NCBI RefSeq assembly: GCF_000242455.2
Contig: NC_019892.1
Span: forward strand, 6,644,744 to 6,708,743
DNA length: 64,000 nt
Reading direction: 5' to 3'
From: Singulisphaera acidiphila DSM 18658
GTDB lineage: Bacteria > Planctomycetota > Planctomycetia > Isosphaerales > Isosphaeraceae
Shown here: piece by piece, positions 42,296-51,231 of the stretch
How the letters are laid out: each line of letters begins with the position of its first letter
How positions within the stretch are numbered: position 1 is the first letter of the stretch
Translations under genes and position numbers: made by a program
The notes under the pieces: model-generated
The model's database searches: none
The model's input: the letters and a program-made list of their open reading frames with translations, nothing else
What the model was told of the DNA's origin: nothing

Positions 42296-42362
42296 GGGGC
42301 ATCTCCTAAGCGGATTTTGATGGGTGAGTCCATCCCCATCCGGCACCGCACGGAGATGCCCC
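42296..42362. repeat. Perfect 11-bp inverted repeat after argC
   Basis: GGGGCATCTCC (42296-42306) pairs with GGAGATGCCCC (42352-42362). The 45-base interior contains GATGGG and CCCATC, which can form a second stem. It lies 56 bases downstream of the argC stop. The structure could terminate argC transcription or stabilise its 3' end; there is no T-run. Confidence 0.6.
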
Positions 42363-42467
42363 GATGACTGACGCGACGCCGCCGCCCCAGAGCGTGGCGG
42401 GTGGACGAGGGCTCGTTTTTCGGCCTGCCCTGCCCGTGTCATGCTTGCTGCGTCCCTTGTTTCTGTT

Positions 42468-42495
42468 CCCGGGATGGAACTTCGTCCATCCCGGG
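42468..42495 (-). terminator. Hairpin downstream of the M13 peptidase gene
   Basis: CCCGGGATGGA (42468-42478) pairs perfectly with TCCATCCCGGG (42485-42495), leaving an ACTTCG loop. It begins 23 bases after the peptidase stop on the minus strand. No T-run follows on either strand. Confidence 0.65.
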
Positions 42496-42518
42496 CGCGC
42501 GGCGGGGGTCGGGTTGGC

Positions 42519-44543
42519 TCACCAGATCCGGACGCGGCGGTCAGGGGGGAGATAGAGCTTGTCCCCTTCCTTGACGCCGAATGCCTCGTAGAACTCGGGC
42601 ATGTTGCGGATCACGCCGTTGCAGCGGAACTCGGTCGGCGAGTGGGGGTCGACGGCCAGGCGGCGGATCAACTCGGCGTCGCGGGTCTTCGAGCGCCAGA
42701 CCTGCGCCCAGCCGACGAACAGGCGCTGGTCGCCGGTCAGGTCGTCCAGGGTCGGGGCGGGCTTGCCGTCCAGGGCGATCCGGTACGCCTTGTGGGCGAT
42801 GGTCAGGCCGCCGAGGTCGCCGATGTTCTCCCCGATCGTGAGCGCACCGTTGACGTGCTGGCCGGGCAACTGGGCGGGCTCGAAGGCGTTGTACTGCTCG
42901 ATCAGGAGCTTGGCCCGCTTGTCGAACTCAGCGCGGTCGGCGTCGGTCCACCAGTCGTTGAGGTTGCCCTCGCCGTCGTACTTCGACCCCTGGTCGTCGA
43001 ACCCATGACCGATCTCGTGTCCGATCACGGCGCCGATGCCGCCATAGTTGACTGCGTCGTCGGCGTCGATGTCGAAGAACGGGGGGCGGAGGATCGCCGC
43101 CGGGAAGACGATCTCGTTCATCCCCGGGTTGTAGTAGGCATTGACCGTCTGCGGGGTCATGAACCACTCGTTGCGGTCAACCGGTTTCGAGAGCTTCGCC
43201 AGCTCGCGCTCCGTCTCGAACGCGGCCGAGCGGCGGACGTTGCCGATCAGGTCGTCACGGCGGATTTCCAGCTTGGAATAGTCGCGCCACTCGTCGGGGT
43301 AGCCGATCTTGGGGGTGAACTTGGCGAGCTTCTCGATCGCCTTCTTCTTGGTCTCGGGGCCCATCCAGTCGAGTGACTCGAAGTCGCGGCGGTACGCCTC
43401 GATCAGGTTGGCGACGAGCTGCTTCATCCGCGCCTTGGCGGCGGGGGGGAAATGCTTGGCGACGTAGATCTTGCCGATCGCCTCGCCGAGCATCCCCTCG
43501 ACGGTCGCCACCCCGCGCTTCCATCGGGGCCGGTTCTCGGTCGTGCCGGTCAGGGTCTTGCCGTAGAAGTCGAAGCTCTCGTCGACGAACGGTTTGCTCA
43601 GCATCGGGGCGTAGTGGTGGACCACGTTCCAGGCGAGCCAGGTCTTCCAGTCGGCGAGCGGGATTTCGTCGAGGTCCTTGGCGAACGCGGTGAAGTAGTC
43701 GGGCTGGGCGACCACGACCTCCTCAACACCCTTCGCTCCGATGCCGTCGAAAAACGCGGGCCAGTCGAAGCCCGGGGTCAGCTCGACCAGGGCCTTGAGG
43801 TCCTTCTTGTTGTAGGTGAGCGTGTCGTCGCGGCTCTTGACGCGGTCCCAGTGGCTCTTGGCCAGGCGGGTCTCCAGCGCCATGATCGTCTTTGCCGAGT
43901 CCTCAGGGTCGGGCAGGCCGGCCAGCTTGAGCATCCGGGCGACGTGGAGGACGTAGGCGTCGCGCTTCTCCTGGAACTTGGGGTCGCGATAGTACGACTC
44001 GTCGGGCAGGCCGATGCCGCTCTGGCCCAGGTAGATGATGTAGCGGTCGGACTTCTTGGCGTCGGTGTTGACCCCCGCCGAGAACAGGCCGGTGACGCCC
44101 GCCTTGCCGAACTCGGCCAGGGCCTTGACCAGGGCCGGCTTGTCGGCGATGGCCTTGACCTTGGCCAGGTCCTCGGCGATCGGCGTGGCACCCAGGGAGT
44201 CGACGGCAGCCTCGTCCATGAAGCTGGCGAACAGGTCGCCGACCTTCTTGGCTTCGGGGGTCTGCTCCCCTTCGCCCTTGGCGGCGGCTTCGATCAGGAC
44301 ACGGAGGTCGGCCTCAGCCTGGTCGCGGAGCTTGTAGAATGCGCCGTCCTGCGGTCGGTCGGCCGGGATCTGCGCAGTGTCGAGCCAGACGCCGTTGACG
44401 TGGCGATAGAGGTCGTCCTGCGGGCGGGCGGACTTGTCGACGAAACTCTTGTCGATCCCCGACTTGGTGGTGTCGGCAGCATGCAGGGGCAGGGCCGTCG
44501 CGATCGAGGCCAGCACAGCAGCGGCCCAGGTCAGTCGTCTCAT
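42519..44543 (-). CDS. M13 family zinc metallopeptidase (neprilysin/PepO type)
   Basis: The 674-residue protein starts with a signal peptide (LTWAAAVLASIATALPLHAA). It has the M13 N-terminal fold (DDLYRHVNGVWLDTAQIPAD) and a C-terminal catalytic domain with VNAYYNPGMNEIVFPAAILR, the zinc motif HEIGHGFDDQGSKYD (HExxH at residues 509-513, second half of the protein), GENIGDLGGL (third zinc ligand, Glu) and a C-terminal CNGVIRNMPEFYEAFGVKEG. Such enzymes cleave small peptides outside the cytoplasm. The length is normal for bacterial members, and the terminal tryptophan (VRIW) is a known M13 feature. Confidence 0.95.
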   Translation of the reverse strand: MRRLTWAAAVLASIATALPLHAADTTKSGIDKSFVDKSARPQDDLYRHVNGVWLDTAQIPADRPQDGAFYKLRDQAEADLRVLIEAAAKGEGEQTPEAKKVGDLFASFMDEAAVDSLGATPIAEDLAKVKAIADKPALVKALAEFGKAGVTGLFSAGVNTDAKKSDRYIIYLGQSGIGLPDESYYRDPKFQEKRDAYVLHVARMLKLAGLPDPEDSAKTIMALETRLAKSHWDRVKSRDDTLTYNKKDLKALVELTPGFDWPAFFDGIGAKGVEEVVVAQPDYFTAFAKDLDEIPLADWKTWLAWNVVHHYAPMLSKPFVDESFDFYGKTLTGTTENRPRWKRGVATVEGMLGEAIGKIYVAKHFPPAAKARMKQLVANLIEAYRRDFESLDWMGPETKKKAIEKLAKFTPKIGYPDEWRDYSKLEIRRDDLIGNVRRSAAFETERELAKLSKPVDRNEWFMTPQTVNAYYNPGMNEIVFPAAILRPPFFDIDADDAVNYGGIGAVIGHEIGHGFDDQGSKYDGEGNLNDWWTDADRAEFDKRAKLLIEQYNAFEPAQLPGQHVNGALTIGENIGDLGGLTIAHKAYRIALDGKPAPTLDDLTGDQRLFVGWAQVWRSKTRDAELIRRLAVDPHSPTEFRCNGVIRNMPEFYEAFGVKEGDKLYLPPDRRVRIW

Positions 44544-44875
44544 CTCGATGCGTCTCCGGAATGCGAAGGGTCAGGGCCCGCGCCGGCGGATGGCGCGGGC
44601 GCATGCTCGTCTCGCCACTCAACAGGCACGCATCAATAAAAAGATCGGCTTTTTTTGTGCCGGATCCCTTCATCGGTGCGTCGCGGAGCAGAGAGATCTG
44701 GTTGTAGAAGATCTCTCCGAAACCATCATGGCCTTGAAACGGCCCCGGGAGTCGATTCGGAGCCGTAGGCGGCCCGCCCGCATTCTTGTTTTTTTGAATC
44801 TCATTGGAAACAAGACCGGACGACGCAGAGCCGGTGGCGTGGCTTGCGTCGTTCGGCCTTGTTATTGGCTGCCGT
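44544..44875. other. Intergenic region, no gene seen
   Basis: These 332 bases lie between the M13 peptidase start and the S1 protein stop, both on the minus strand. CTTGTTT and AAACAAG around 44790-44815 can pair weakly with a T-run nearby, a possible but weak terminator for the S1 gene. No coding sequence is recognised. Confidence 0.45.
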
Positions 44876-46252
44876 TTACTCTTTCGGGCTCAAGGAGAAG
44901 AGACCGCCTTCGCCGGTGCCCGGGCCGCTCTTCCCTCCCTTGAGGGGGATTTTGCGAGCCGGCTTCGGGGTGGCAGGTGCCTCGTCTTCTTCCTCCTCCG
45001 CTACTTCCACGACCGGCGTGACGGTCGGGAGCGGGCGAAGGGAGAGCGCGATCTTCTTGGCCTCGGCCTCAATCTTGAGGATGCGGACCTCGACCTCTTG
45101 CTCGGGCTTGACGATGTCCGTCACGCGGCGGACCCGGCTCGGGGAAAGCTCGGTGATGTGGATCAGGCCTTCGATGCCGGGCTCGAGCTCGACGAACGCG
45201 CCGAAGTCCATCAGCCGGGTCACTCGACCCGTGACCACCATGCCGCGTGAGTAGGTTTCTCCAATTCGGTCCCAGGGGCTGGGCGTGAGCTGCTTGAGGC
45301 CGAGGCTCACCTTCTTCGTCTGGCGGTCGAGCTTGAGGATCTTGACCTCAACCTCCTGGCCGACCTTGACGAATTCGCCTGCGTTGGAGATTCGGCTCCA
45401 GCTCATCTCGCCGACGTGGAGCAGGCCGTCGACACCGCCGATGTCGACGAACGCGCCGAAGTCTTTGACCGAGCGGATGACCCCGTGGCGGACTTGCCCT
45501 TCTTCGAGCACGGCCCAGGTCTTTTCCCGCTGCTCTTCGCGTTCCCGCTCGAGGAGCTCGCGGCAGGAGACGACCAGATTCTTCTCGCGCTGGTTGGCCT
45601 CGGTGACGACGACGCGGAGCTTCTGGTTGATGTAGACCGACGCATCCTCGACGCGGTTGATGCTGATCTGGCCGATCGGCAGGAAGCCGCGGATGCCGTC
45701 GACCTCGACGTCGAGTCCCCCTTTGTTGGTCTTGGTGACCCGGGCTTCGACGATCAGGCCCTTGCGCAGGTTTTCCCAGTTGGCCTCGACGGCCGCGCCT
45801 TTTCTCGAAAGAATCAGCAAGCCTTCATCGGTGTCGAAGTGGTCGACGACCACCTCGATCATTTCACCCGGTTGGGGCAAGGCGTCCTCGAACTGGTCGA
45901 CGGGCAAGACCCCTTCGCTCTTGGCGCCCAGGTCGACGAAGATGCTCTTGCCGCGGATGGCGATGACTTTACCGGTCTGGGGGCCGGATCGGCTCTCCTG
46001 ACCGCGCTCGCCGCCGGCCAATTTCTTGCGTTCGCCGGCCGCCTGGGATCGAGGCGTGGCGACGTCGAATTTCGACGCGTCGAAGCCTTCGAGCGCGGCT
46101 TCCAGTTCGGCCTCGAGCTCGGCGTCCCATTGCCGCTTGAGCGGGACTTCGTTGGCAGGCCGCTGGGGGGCTCCCTGCTTGGAGGCGTCGAGCGCCGCGT
46201 CGAGGGCGTCGTCGATCTTCGTATTGGAATTCCGAAAGTTCGTGTCGGCCAT
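44876..46252 (-). CDS. S1 RNA-binding domain protein, ribosomal protein S1-like (four domains)
   Basis: The protein (458 residues from the ATG at 46252; 46264 also possible) has four S1 domains in series. Domain 1 is RSGPQTGKVIAIRGKSIFVD; domain 2 is VEARVTKTNKGGLDVEVDG; domain 3 is VRHGVIRSVKDFGAFVDIGG; domain 4 is VVTGRVTRLMDFGAFVELEP. The best conserved DFGAFVxL core is in domains 3 and 4. Domains 1 and 2 resemble the ribosome-binding end of S1. It probably binds mRNA on the 30S subunit. Six-domain S1 is the enterobacterial standard; four domains are found in several bacterial phyla. The N-terminal 85 residues are charged and low-complexity. No cmk neighbour is present. Confidence 0.88.
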   Translation of the reverse strand: MADTNFRNSNTKIDDALDAALDASKQGAPQRPANEVPLKRQWDAELEAELEAALEGFDASKFDVATPRSQAAGERKKLAGGERGQESRSGPQTGKVIAIRGKSIFVDLGAKSEGVLPVDQFEDALPQPGEMIEVVVDHFDTDEGLLILSRKGAAVEANWENLRKGLIVEARVTKTNKGGLDVEVDGIRGFLPIGQISINRVEDASVYINQKLRVVVTEANQREKNLVVSCRELLEREREEQREKTWAVLEEGQVRHGVIRSVKDFGAFVDIGGVDGLLHVGEMSWSRISNAGEFVKVGQEVEVKILKLDRQTKKVSLGLKQLTPSPWDRIGETYSRGMVVTGRVTRLMDFGAFVELEPGIEGLIHITELSPSRVRRVTDIVKPEQEVEVRILKIEAEAKKIALSLRPLPTVTPVVEVAEEEEDEAPATPKPARKIPLKGGKSGPGTGEGGLFSLSPKE

Positions 46253-46294
46253 GAGAGAGTCCATCGTGCAAAATGAGACGGCCCGAAGGAAGGC

Positions 46295-46966
46295 CTAATC
46301 ACGCAATTCCAACGTCGTCCAGAGGCTCGGGTTTTCGCCCACGGGGAACTCGCGACCGACCCCGAGGAACTGGTCCTCGCGGTCGTGGTCAGTCACCTGA
46401 TAAGCGAAGCCGAGCCGTCGGTTGGTTTCGGGGTCGAAGCCCTGGAGTGCTTCGGCGGGGAGGAACAACTCGATCCGCCACCCTTGTTTCAGGCGCTCGG
46501 CACGGGCAGAGAGGATTTCGGGCCGGCAGATTGGGGCATCGGCGACCGCGCGAGCGATCGGCCGCTGCGTAACCTCAACGCCAAGGGCCGACCGAGCATT
46601 GCCCCGGACGAGCCGGACGCTGAAGCGATGGCAAAACCGGGTGGCTCGGCTCACGTTCCGCGTGTCTCGTGTATCAATCCAGACTTGTAGACCATGCATC
46701 CCCTCTGCCTCTTCGCCTGTGGCGATGGGGGAGGGGGCGGTCGATTTTGCGGTTTCGACCTGGATGGCCAGTCCGCCCGGGTTCCAAGCGATCCGGACGT
46801 CGGCCCAGGACGGCTTGTTGTCAAGCGTTGAGATTTCCGGCAGGGAACAACTCGCGTCGAGCCCAAGAAGTCCCCCCTTGGCACCGGTCTTCGGGAGGCC
46901 GGAGACCTGACGGCAAGGTACGGACAGCCGGAACCAGAAGGCTTGGGGTAGTAAAGGGGTCGTCAT
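46295..46966 (-). CDS. CBM9/DOMON-like carbohydrate-binding fold protein
   Basis: The protein (223 residues from the ATG at 46964-46966, with GGGAG 9 bases upstream) shows a CBM9-like pattern: WADVRIAWNPGGLAIQVETA, then GLQVWIDTRDTRNVSRATRF, GWRIELFLPAEALQGFDPET, RLGFAYQVTDHDREDQFLGV and a final SLWTTLELRD. These strands match the sugar- or haem-binding beta-sandwich used in bacterial CBM9 and DOMON domains. There is no signal peptide in the chosen reading; extending to 47035 adds 23 residues without one. The ligand is unknown. It sits between ribH and the S1 gene on the same strand. Confidence 0.72.
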   Translation of the reverse strand: MTTPLLPQAFWFRLSVPCRQVSGLPKTGAKGGLLGLDASCSLPEISTLDNKPSWADVRIAWNPGGLAIQVETAKSTAPSPIATGEEAEGMHGLQVWIDTRDTRNVSRATRFCHRFSVRLVRGNARSALGVEVTQRPIARAVADAPICRPEILSARAERLKQGWRIELFLPAEALQGFDPETNRRLGFAYQVTDHDREDQFLGVGREFPVGENPSLWTTLELRD

Positions 46967-47031
46967 CTGGGATCGCTCCCTCGATCGCGCCTGCTCCTGC
47001 CTCAGAGGCGGTGCCGGGGCGTCGGCTCCGT

Positions 47032-47550
47032 TCACGTCAACTTGCCCTGGCTCGAGTCGTCCCGGCGCAGGGACGGGTTACCGGCCGGGGAAATCTTCCC
47101 CAGTAAGTTAACCATCTCGATGGCGGAAAGGGCAGCCTCAGCCCCCTTGTTTCCTGCTTTCAGGCCCGCGCGGTCGAACGCCTGCTCGACTGACTCGGTG
47201 GTCAGAACGCCGAAAATCACGGGGATTCCGGTCGTCAGCCCGGCTTGCAGGATGCCTGACGACGTCTGGCCGGCCACGTGGTCGTAGTGCCCGGTCTCGC
47301 CGCGAATGATGCAGCCGAGACAGATCACCGCGACGTAACGGCCGGATTCCGCCAGCCGGCGCGCGACGAGCGGGATCTCGAATGAACCGGGGACCCAGGC
47401 GACGTCGAGGTTTTCGTCCGGGACGCCGTGACGGACCAGGCCGTCACGACAACCGGCCAGAAGGGCTTCGGTCACCAGGGAGTTGAACCGCGCGACCACG
47501 ATCGCGAACCGGCCGGTGGGTGGAGAAAAATCTCCGGCGAAGATTGTCAT
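47032..47550 (-). CDS. ribH: 6,7-dimethyl-8-ribityllumazine synthase
   Basis: The 172-residue protein makes the lumazine precursor of riboflavin and usually assembles as an icosahedral or pentameric shell. It begins RFAIVVARFNSLVTEALLAG, has the IPLVARRLAESGRYVAVICL strand with the substrate-binding GCIIRGETGHYDHV motif, the FGVLTTESVEQAFDRAG segment and KAGNKGAEAALSAIEMVNLL. All key residues (Phe, His and Arg of the family) are visible. It starts 135 bp after the rho stop on the same strand, with the rho terminator in between. Confidence 0.97.
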   Translation of the reverse strand: MTIFAGDFSPPTGRFAIVVARFNSLVTEALLAGCRDGLVRHGVPDENLDVAWVPGSFEIPLVARRLAESGRYVAVICLGCIIRGETGHYDHVAGQTSSGILQAGLTTGIPVIFGVLTTESVEQAFDRAGLKAGNKGAEAALSAIEMVNLLGKISPAGNPSLRRDDSSQGKLT

Positions 47551-47601
47551 TGGGAAGTGGGCGTGCTGGAGGTTAGGTCGGCTCGATCATCAATTGCGGT
47601 G

Positions 47602-47660
47602 AAAAAAAGGGAACCCAGAACCCGTTTCCCAAAATAAGGAGGAGAGGAACCGGGCTCCCT
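47602..47660 (-). terminator. Rho-independent terminator of rho
   Basis: On the minus strand GGGAGCCCGG (complement of 47651-47660 region) can pair with CTGGGTTCCC through eight Watson-Crick and two G-U pairs, followed by TTTTTTT (complement of 47602-47608). The loop is about 30 bases. It starts 26 bases after the rho stop codon. Confidence 0.7.
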
Positions 47661-47685
47661 TTTCCATTCTAGCCGCTCACATCGC

Positions 47686-49617
47686 TTACGAAAGGTTCAT
47701 GCTCATCAGGAACTCGGCGTTCGTCTTGGCCTTGCGCATCCGGCCCGTCAGCAGTTCCATCGCCTCGACCGGGTTCATGTCGTTGAGAACGCGGCGGAGG
47801 ATCCAGACCCGACGGAGCTCTTCGGGATCCATCAGCAGTTCTTCGCGGCGCGTGCCTGAACGATTGACGTCGATCGCCGGCCAGACCCGCTTGTCGACCA
47901 GGCGGCGGTCGAGGTGGAGCTCCATATTACCGGTGCCCTTGAACTCCTCGAAGATGACGTCGTCCATCCGGCTGCCGGTATCGACCAGGGCGGTGGCCAG
48001 GATCGTGAGGCTTCCCGCCTCTTCGATCTTGCGGGCGGCCCCGAAGAATCGCTTGGGCTTCTGGAGCGCGGAGGCGTCGATACCGCCGGTCAGGATCTTG
48101 CCCGAGTGCGGGGCCTCGGTGTTGTAAGCACGGGCGAGCCGGGTGATCGAGTCGAGCAAGATCACCACGTCGCGGCCGTACTCCACCATCCGCTTGGCTT
48201 TCTCGATGACCATCTCGGCCACCTGAATGTGCCGCGAGGCGGGCTCATCGAACGTCGAGCTGATGACTTCGGCGGTCGGCCCTTTGACCGAACGCTCCAT
48301 GTCTGTCACTTCTTCAGGCCGTTCGTCGATCAGCAAGACCATCACGTAGGCGTCGGGGTGATTGGTCAGGATGCTGTTGGCGATCTTCTGGAGCAGCATC
48401 GTCTTGCCGGTCCGCGGCGGTGCGACGATCAGGCCGCGCTGGCCTTTGCCAATCGGCGTGACCATGTCGACGACCCGCATGTTGATCTCATCGCTGCCGG
48501 TCTCGAGCTGGATGCGCCCGAGCGGGTGCAGCGGCGTGAGGTCGTCGAAGCCCACCTTCTCGCTGAGCTTGTCGGGGTCTTCGTAGTTAATTGCCTCGAC
48601 CCGCAAGAGGGCGAAATAACGCTCGTTCTCTTTGGGCGGCCGGATCTGGCCGGCGACGATCGCGCCTGTCTTCAGGCCGAAGCGGCGAATCTGGCTCGGC
48701 GAAACATAGATATCGTCGGGGCAGGGGAGGTAGTTGTAGTCCGGGCTCCGCAGGAACCCGAAGCCGTCGGGGAGAACTTCGAGGGTTCCCTCGCCGAACA
48801 TCAGGCCGTTCTGCTTGACCCGCTCTTTGAGGATCTTGAAGATCAGATCCTGCTTTTTCAGACCGGTGTACTCGACCACCCCTTCGGACTTGGCCGTCCG
48901 GATTAACTGGGGCATGGTCATCTTCTGGAGCTCGGTGAGGTGGATCTCACCGCGCTTGATGTCCTCATAGCGGTCGTGGATCGCGACGTCGCCGAAGACG
49001 TCTTCGTCGTCTTCAGGTCCGAAGCCGGGCGCCTGGGGATTCACCAATGCCTCGGCGATGGCCGCGATCGGCTCGCGCTCAACCCGGCTCGGGGGACTGT
49101 AGTCGCGGTCGCGGTCCCGATCTCGGTCACGGTCCCGATCTCGGGCCGTCGGCGGAATCTCTCGTTCGCTCCGATCGCGGCTCGGGACGTTGGTCTCGTG
49201 ATCCCGGACCCGTGAAATTCCGGTCGCTTCGCGTTCGCTGCGGTCGCGGAGCCGTTCCCGGACCGGCAGCCCCGCTTCGCCGCGTTCCGCCCGCTCGCGA
49301 ATCGGTTCGCGGTCTCGGTCACGCTCGCGGTCGGGGCGGATGAAGCGGATCGGCTCGCGGTCGGCGGGCCGTTCCTGAGGATAGGGCTCACGGTCCCGGT
49401 CCCGGTCTCGGTCGCGATCGGGCCGTTCGCGATAGTCTGTTCCTGCGCCCGTGATTTCGGGCGTATCGGAGTGGGAGACGGGGGGGACCGGTGGTGTCGA
49501 GTTGTTCTCATCGGCGGCCGCCGAAGCGGGGGGCTGGCCCCCGGGAGGAAGGGGAGCGGCCTTACGAATGCGGGACGTGCTGGAGGACTCCCGGCGGGGG
49601 CGAGTCTCGTTGGCCAT
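47686..49617 (-). CDS. rho: Transcription termination factor Rho with extended N-terminal tail
   Basis: The protein (643 residues from the ATG at 49615-49617, GAGGAG about 10 bases upstream) is the hexameric RNA-dependent helicase that ends transcription. The conserved part begins with the cold-shock-like RNA-binding domain GTLEVLPDGFGFLRSPDYNY and continues with Walker A LIVAPPRTGKTMLLQKI, Walker B VMVLLIDERPEEVTDMER, the Q-loop region GGIDASALQKPKRFFGAARK and the C-terminal RMRKAKTNAEFLMSM. Before this, about 200 residues consist largely of Arg-Asp and Arg-Glu dipeptide repeats (RDRDRDRDRDYSP and similar), probably disordered. Extended Rho N-termini occur in several high-GC phyla and alter RNA binding; effect here is untested. 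A start at 49650 adds 11 residues. Confidence 0.96.
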   Translation of the reverse strand: MANETRPRRESSSTSRIRKAAPLPPGGQPPASAAADENNSTPPVPPVSHSDTPEITGAGTDYRERPDRDRDRDRDREPYPQERPADREPIRFIRPDRERDRDREPIRERAERGEAGLPVRERLRDRSEREATGISRVRDHETNVPSRDRSEREIPPTARDRDRDRDRDRDRDYSPPSRVEREPIAAIAEALVNPQAPGFGPEDDEDVFGDVAIHDRYEDIKRGEIHLTELQKMTMPQLIRTAKSEGVVEYTGLKKQDLIFKILKERVKQNGLMFGEGTLEVLPDGFGFLRSPDYNYLPCPDDIYVSPSQIRRFGLKTGAIVAGQIRPPKENERYFALLRVEAINYEDPDKLSEKVGFDDLTPLHPLGRIQLETGSDEINMRVVDMVTPIGKGQRGLIVAPPRTGKTMLLQKIANSILTNHPDAYVMVLLIDERPEEVTDMERSVKGPTAEVISSTFDEPASRHIQVAEMVIEKAKRMVEYGRDVVILLDSITRLARAYNTEAPHSGKILTGGIDASALQKPKRFFGAARKIEEAGSLTILATALVDTGSRMDDVIFEEFKGTGNMELHLDRRLVDKRVWPAIDVNRSGTRREELLMDPEELRRVWILRRVLNDMNPVEAMELLTGRMRKAKTNAEFLMSMNLS

Positions 49618-49884
49618 GGCGATCGAATCTCCTCGTTCGTTCAGTCTCACGAAATCAACGGCCTGCCCTCGAGCTACGGTTGTGCTCGAAGGGCCAAACC
49701 GACCGTGGGGCGGACTTCAGATCGTCCCACCGCACGGGTGAAGAGGGTCAGCTTGGGCAGGCGAATCTGTCCAAAAAATCAGGGCTTCAGGTCGGTCACG
49801 TAAAAAGCAAAAGAGAGACCAAAGGGTCGAAGTCATCCGGCTCGCCCGTGACCAGACGAGAGGGAGGAACCGTACTCAACTTCG

Positions 49885-50691
49885 TCAGGCGCCGGCCGAC
49901 GGGCCGGAATCGGAAGAAGAGGACGAGCGTGGGTTCGAGGGGCGACCAGACCCAGGCGAGCTTGGGCGGTCAGAGCGAGGCGATCCGCCTCGTTTGTGTA
50001 CTGAGGCGATCTTCTTGTCCCAGAAACGATTCACCTCCTCTTTGAGGCGATCGAGACCGCCATCGTTGACGAGGACCAGATCGGCTTGCCGCCGTTTCTC
50101 TTCGGGGGCCGACTGCGCCCGCTCCCGGAGGGCCAACTTCTCTTCGGTCCAGCCTCGGGTTTCCACGAGGCGGGCGAGCCGCTGTGGCCGGGGGGCGTCC
50201 ACATAGAGCACGATGTCGCACAGCGAATCCCAACCGGCCTCGAACAGGATGGCGGCGTCGAGTACGACGGCGCTCACCTTGCCCTGCCGCTGAGCGCGGG
50301 CGATTGCTTTTTCAAAGGTTACCTGCATCCGTGGGTGAAGGATGGTTTCCAGGTCGCCCAGCAGGGCCGGTTGCGCGAAGACGAGCGCGCCCAGGATCCC
50401 GCGGTCAATCGACGGTGGGCTCTCCGGGTCCGTTTCCGACGCCGGGGCGAGGATGCTCGTACCGAAGCGATCGACCACCTGTTCGCGAACGGGGCGCTGG
50501 GTGAGCAGGGAGTGGCCCACGGCATCGGCGTCAAGCACCAAGGCACCACGCTCGGCCATGAACGCGGCCACCTGGCTCTTGCCACCACCCATCTCGCCGA
50601 TGATCCCGATCACAGGAACCTGCCCATGCTTCCAGGGGCCTTGCGGTGGCCCGGGACGGTTCCTTGGGTAGGCGCGAGTGCGTGATTTCAT
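49885..50691 (-). CDS. coaE: Dephospho-CoA kinase
   Basis: The protein (268 residues from the ATG at 50689-50691, AAGGA upstream) phosphorylates the ribose 3'-OH of dephospho-CoA in the last step of CoA synthesis. The P-loop is IGIIGEMGGGKSQVAAFMAE; the family continues with LVLDADAVGHSLL, LETILHPRMQ, VVLDAAILFEAGWDSLCD and QADLVLVNDGGLDRLKEEVN. The C-terminal 35 residues are Ser/Pro/Arg-rich and not part of the domain. The N-terminal 25 residues are Arg/Pro-rich and may be an extension. A start at 50775 would add 28 residues. It is between rho and polA on the same strand. Confidence 0.95.
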   Translation of the reverse strand: MKSRTRAYPRNRPGPPQGPWKHGQVPVIGIIGEMGGGKSQVAAFMAERGALVLDADAVGHSLLTQRPVREQVVDRFGTSILAPASETDPESPPSIDRGILGALVFAQPALLGDLETILHPRMQVTFEKAIARAQRQGKVSAVVLDAAILFEAGWDSLCDIVLYVDAPRPQRLARLVETRGWTEEKLALRERAQSAPEEKRRQADLVLVNDGGLDRLKEEVNRFWDKKIASVHKRGGSPRSDRPSSPGSGRPSNPRSSSSSDSGPSAGA

Positions 50692-51231
50692 GATGATCCT
50701 TGAGCCAACTTCAGCCGACAGCGCTCGTTCGAAAGGAGTTCGAATCGCCAGAGGCAAAACAGACCGATGAGGCAATCCTGAACGTATCAGTAAGTTAAGT
50801 CGTGCGAATCATCGTGCCGGGACAAGGCCCGGCAACGTCGCATGAGCGCGATAATTACGCATTCTCAAATCTTGTCATTGAGGGAACGAGTGAATGTCCC
50901 AAGGGAAGAGTTTTAGATCCGTTCAGATCCAGTTGGGCGGGTCCCCGACGGTGTCACGTCGTCGAACCTTGCCGCTCGAGACGTTCATTGGCTCGCACAG
51001 GCCGTTGATGGGAGGGATCCGGTATCCGCGAAAGGGGCATTGACGAATGCAAGAGCGGATGACAGACAGACGAACTATTTATACTCCATTCACACGGGTG
51101 CTGCAACGGCATTCGGACTTGGCCACACGATTTTCCTCAGATCTCGAGGGAATTTCTTCCGCTTAGGAAATCTCTCGGGCCGATTGTGCCGTCACGTTCA
51201 CCTTGGTAGGGGTAAAAGGTGACGATCTACC
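50692..51231. other. Intergenic region between polA and coaE
   Basis: These 540 bases lie between the polA stop and the coaE start, both on the minus strand. TGCCGGG (50815-50821) and CCCGGCA (50828-50834) form a 7-bp hairpin. The short open frames are not protein-like. It probably contains the promoter for coaE; I could not define it. Confidence 0.45.

Noticed and set aside
49100..49430. Repetitive DNA that could be a CRISPR or satellite
   Set aside because: It is in-frame coding for the Arg-Asp-rich Rho tail, with no regular spacers.
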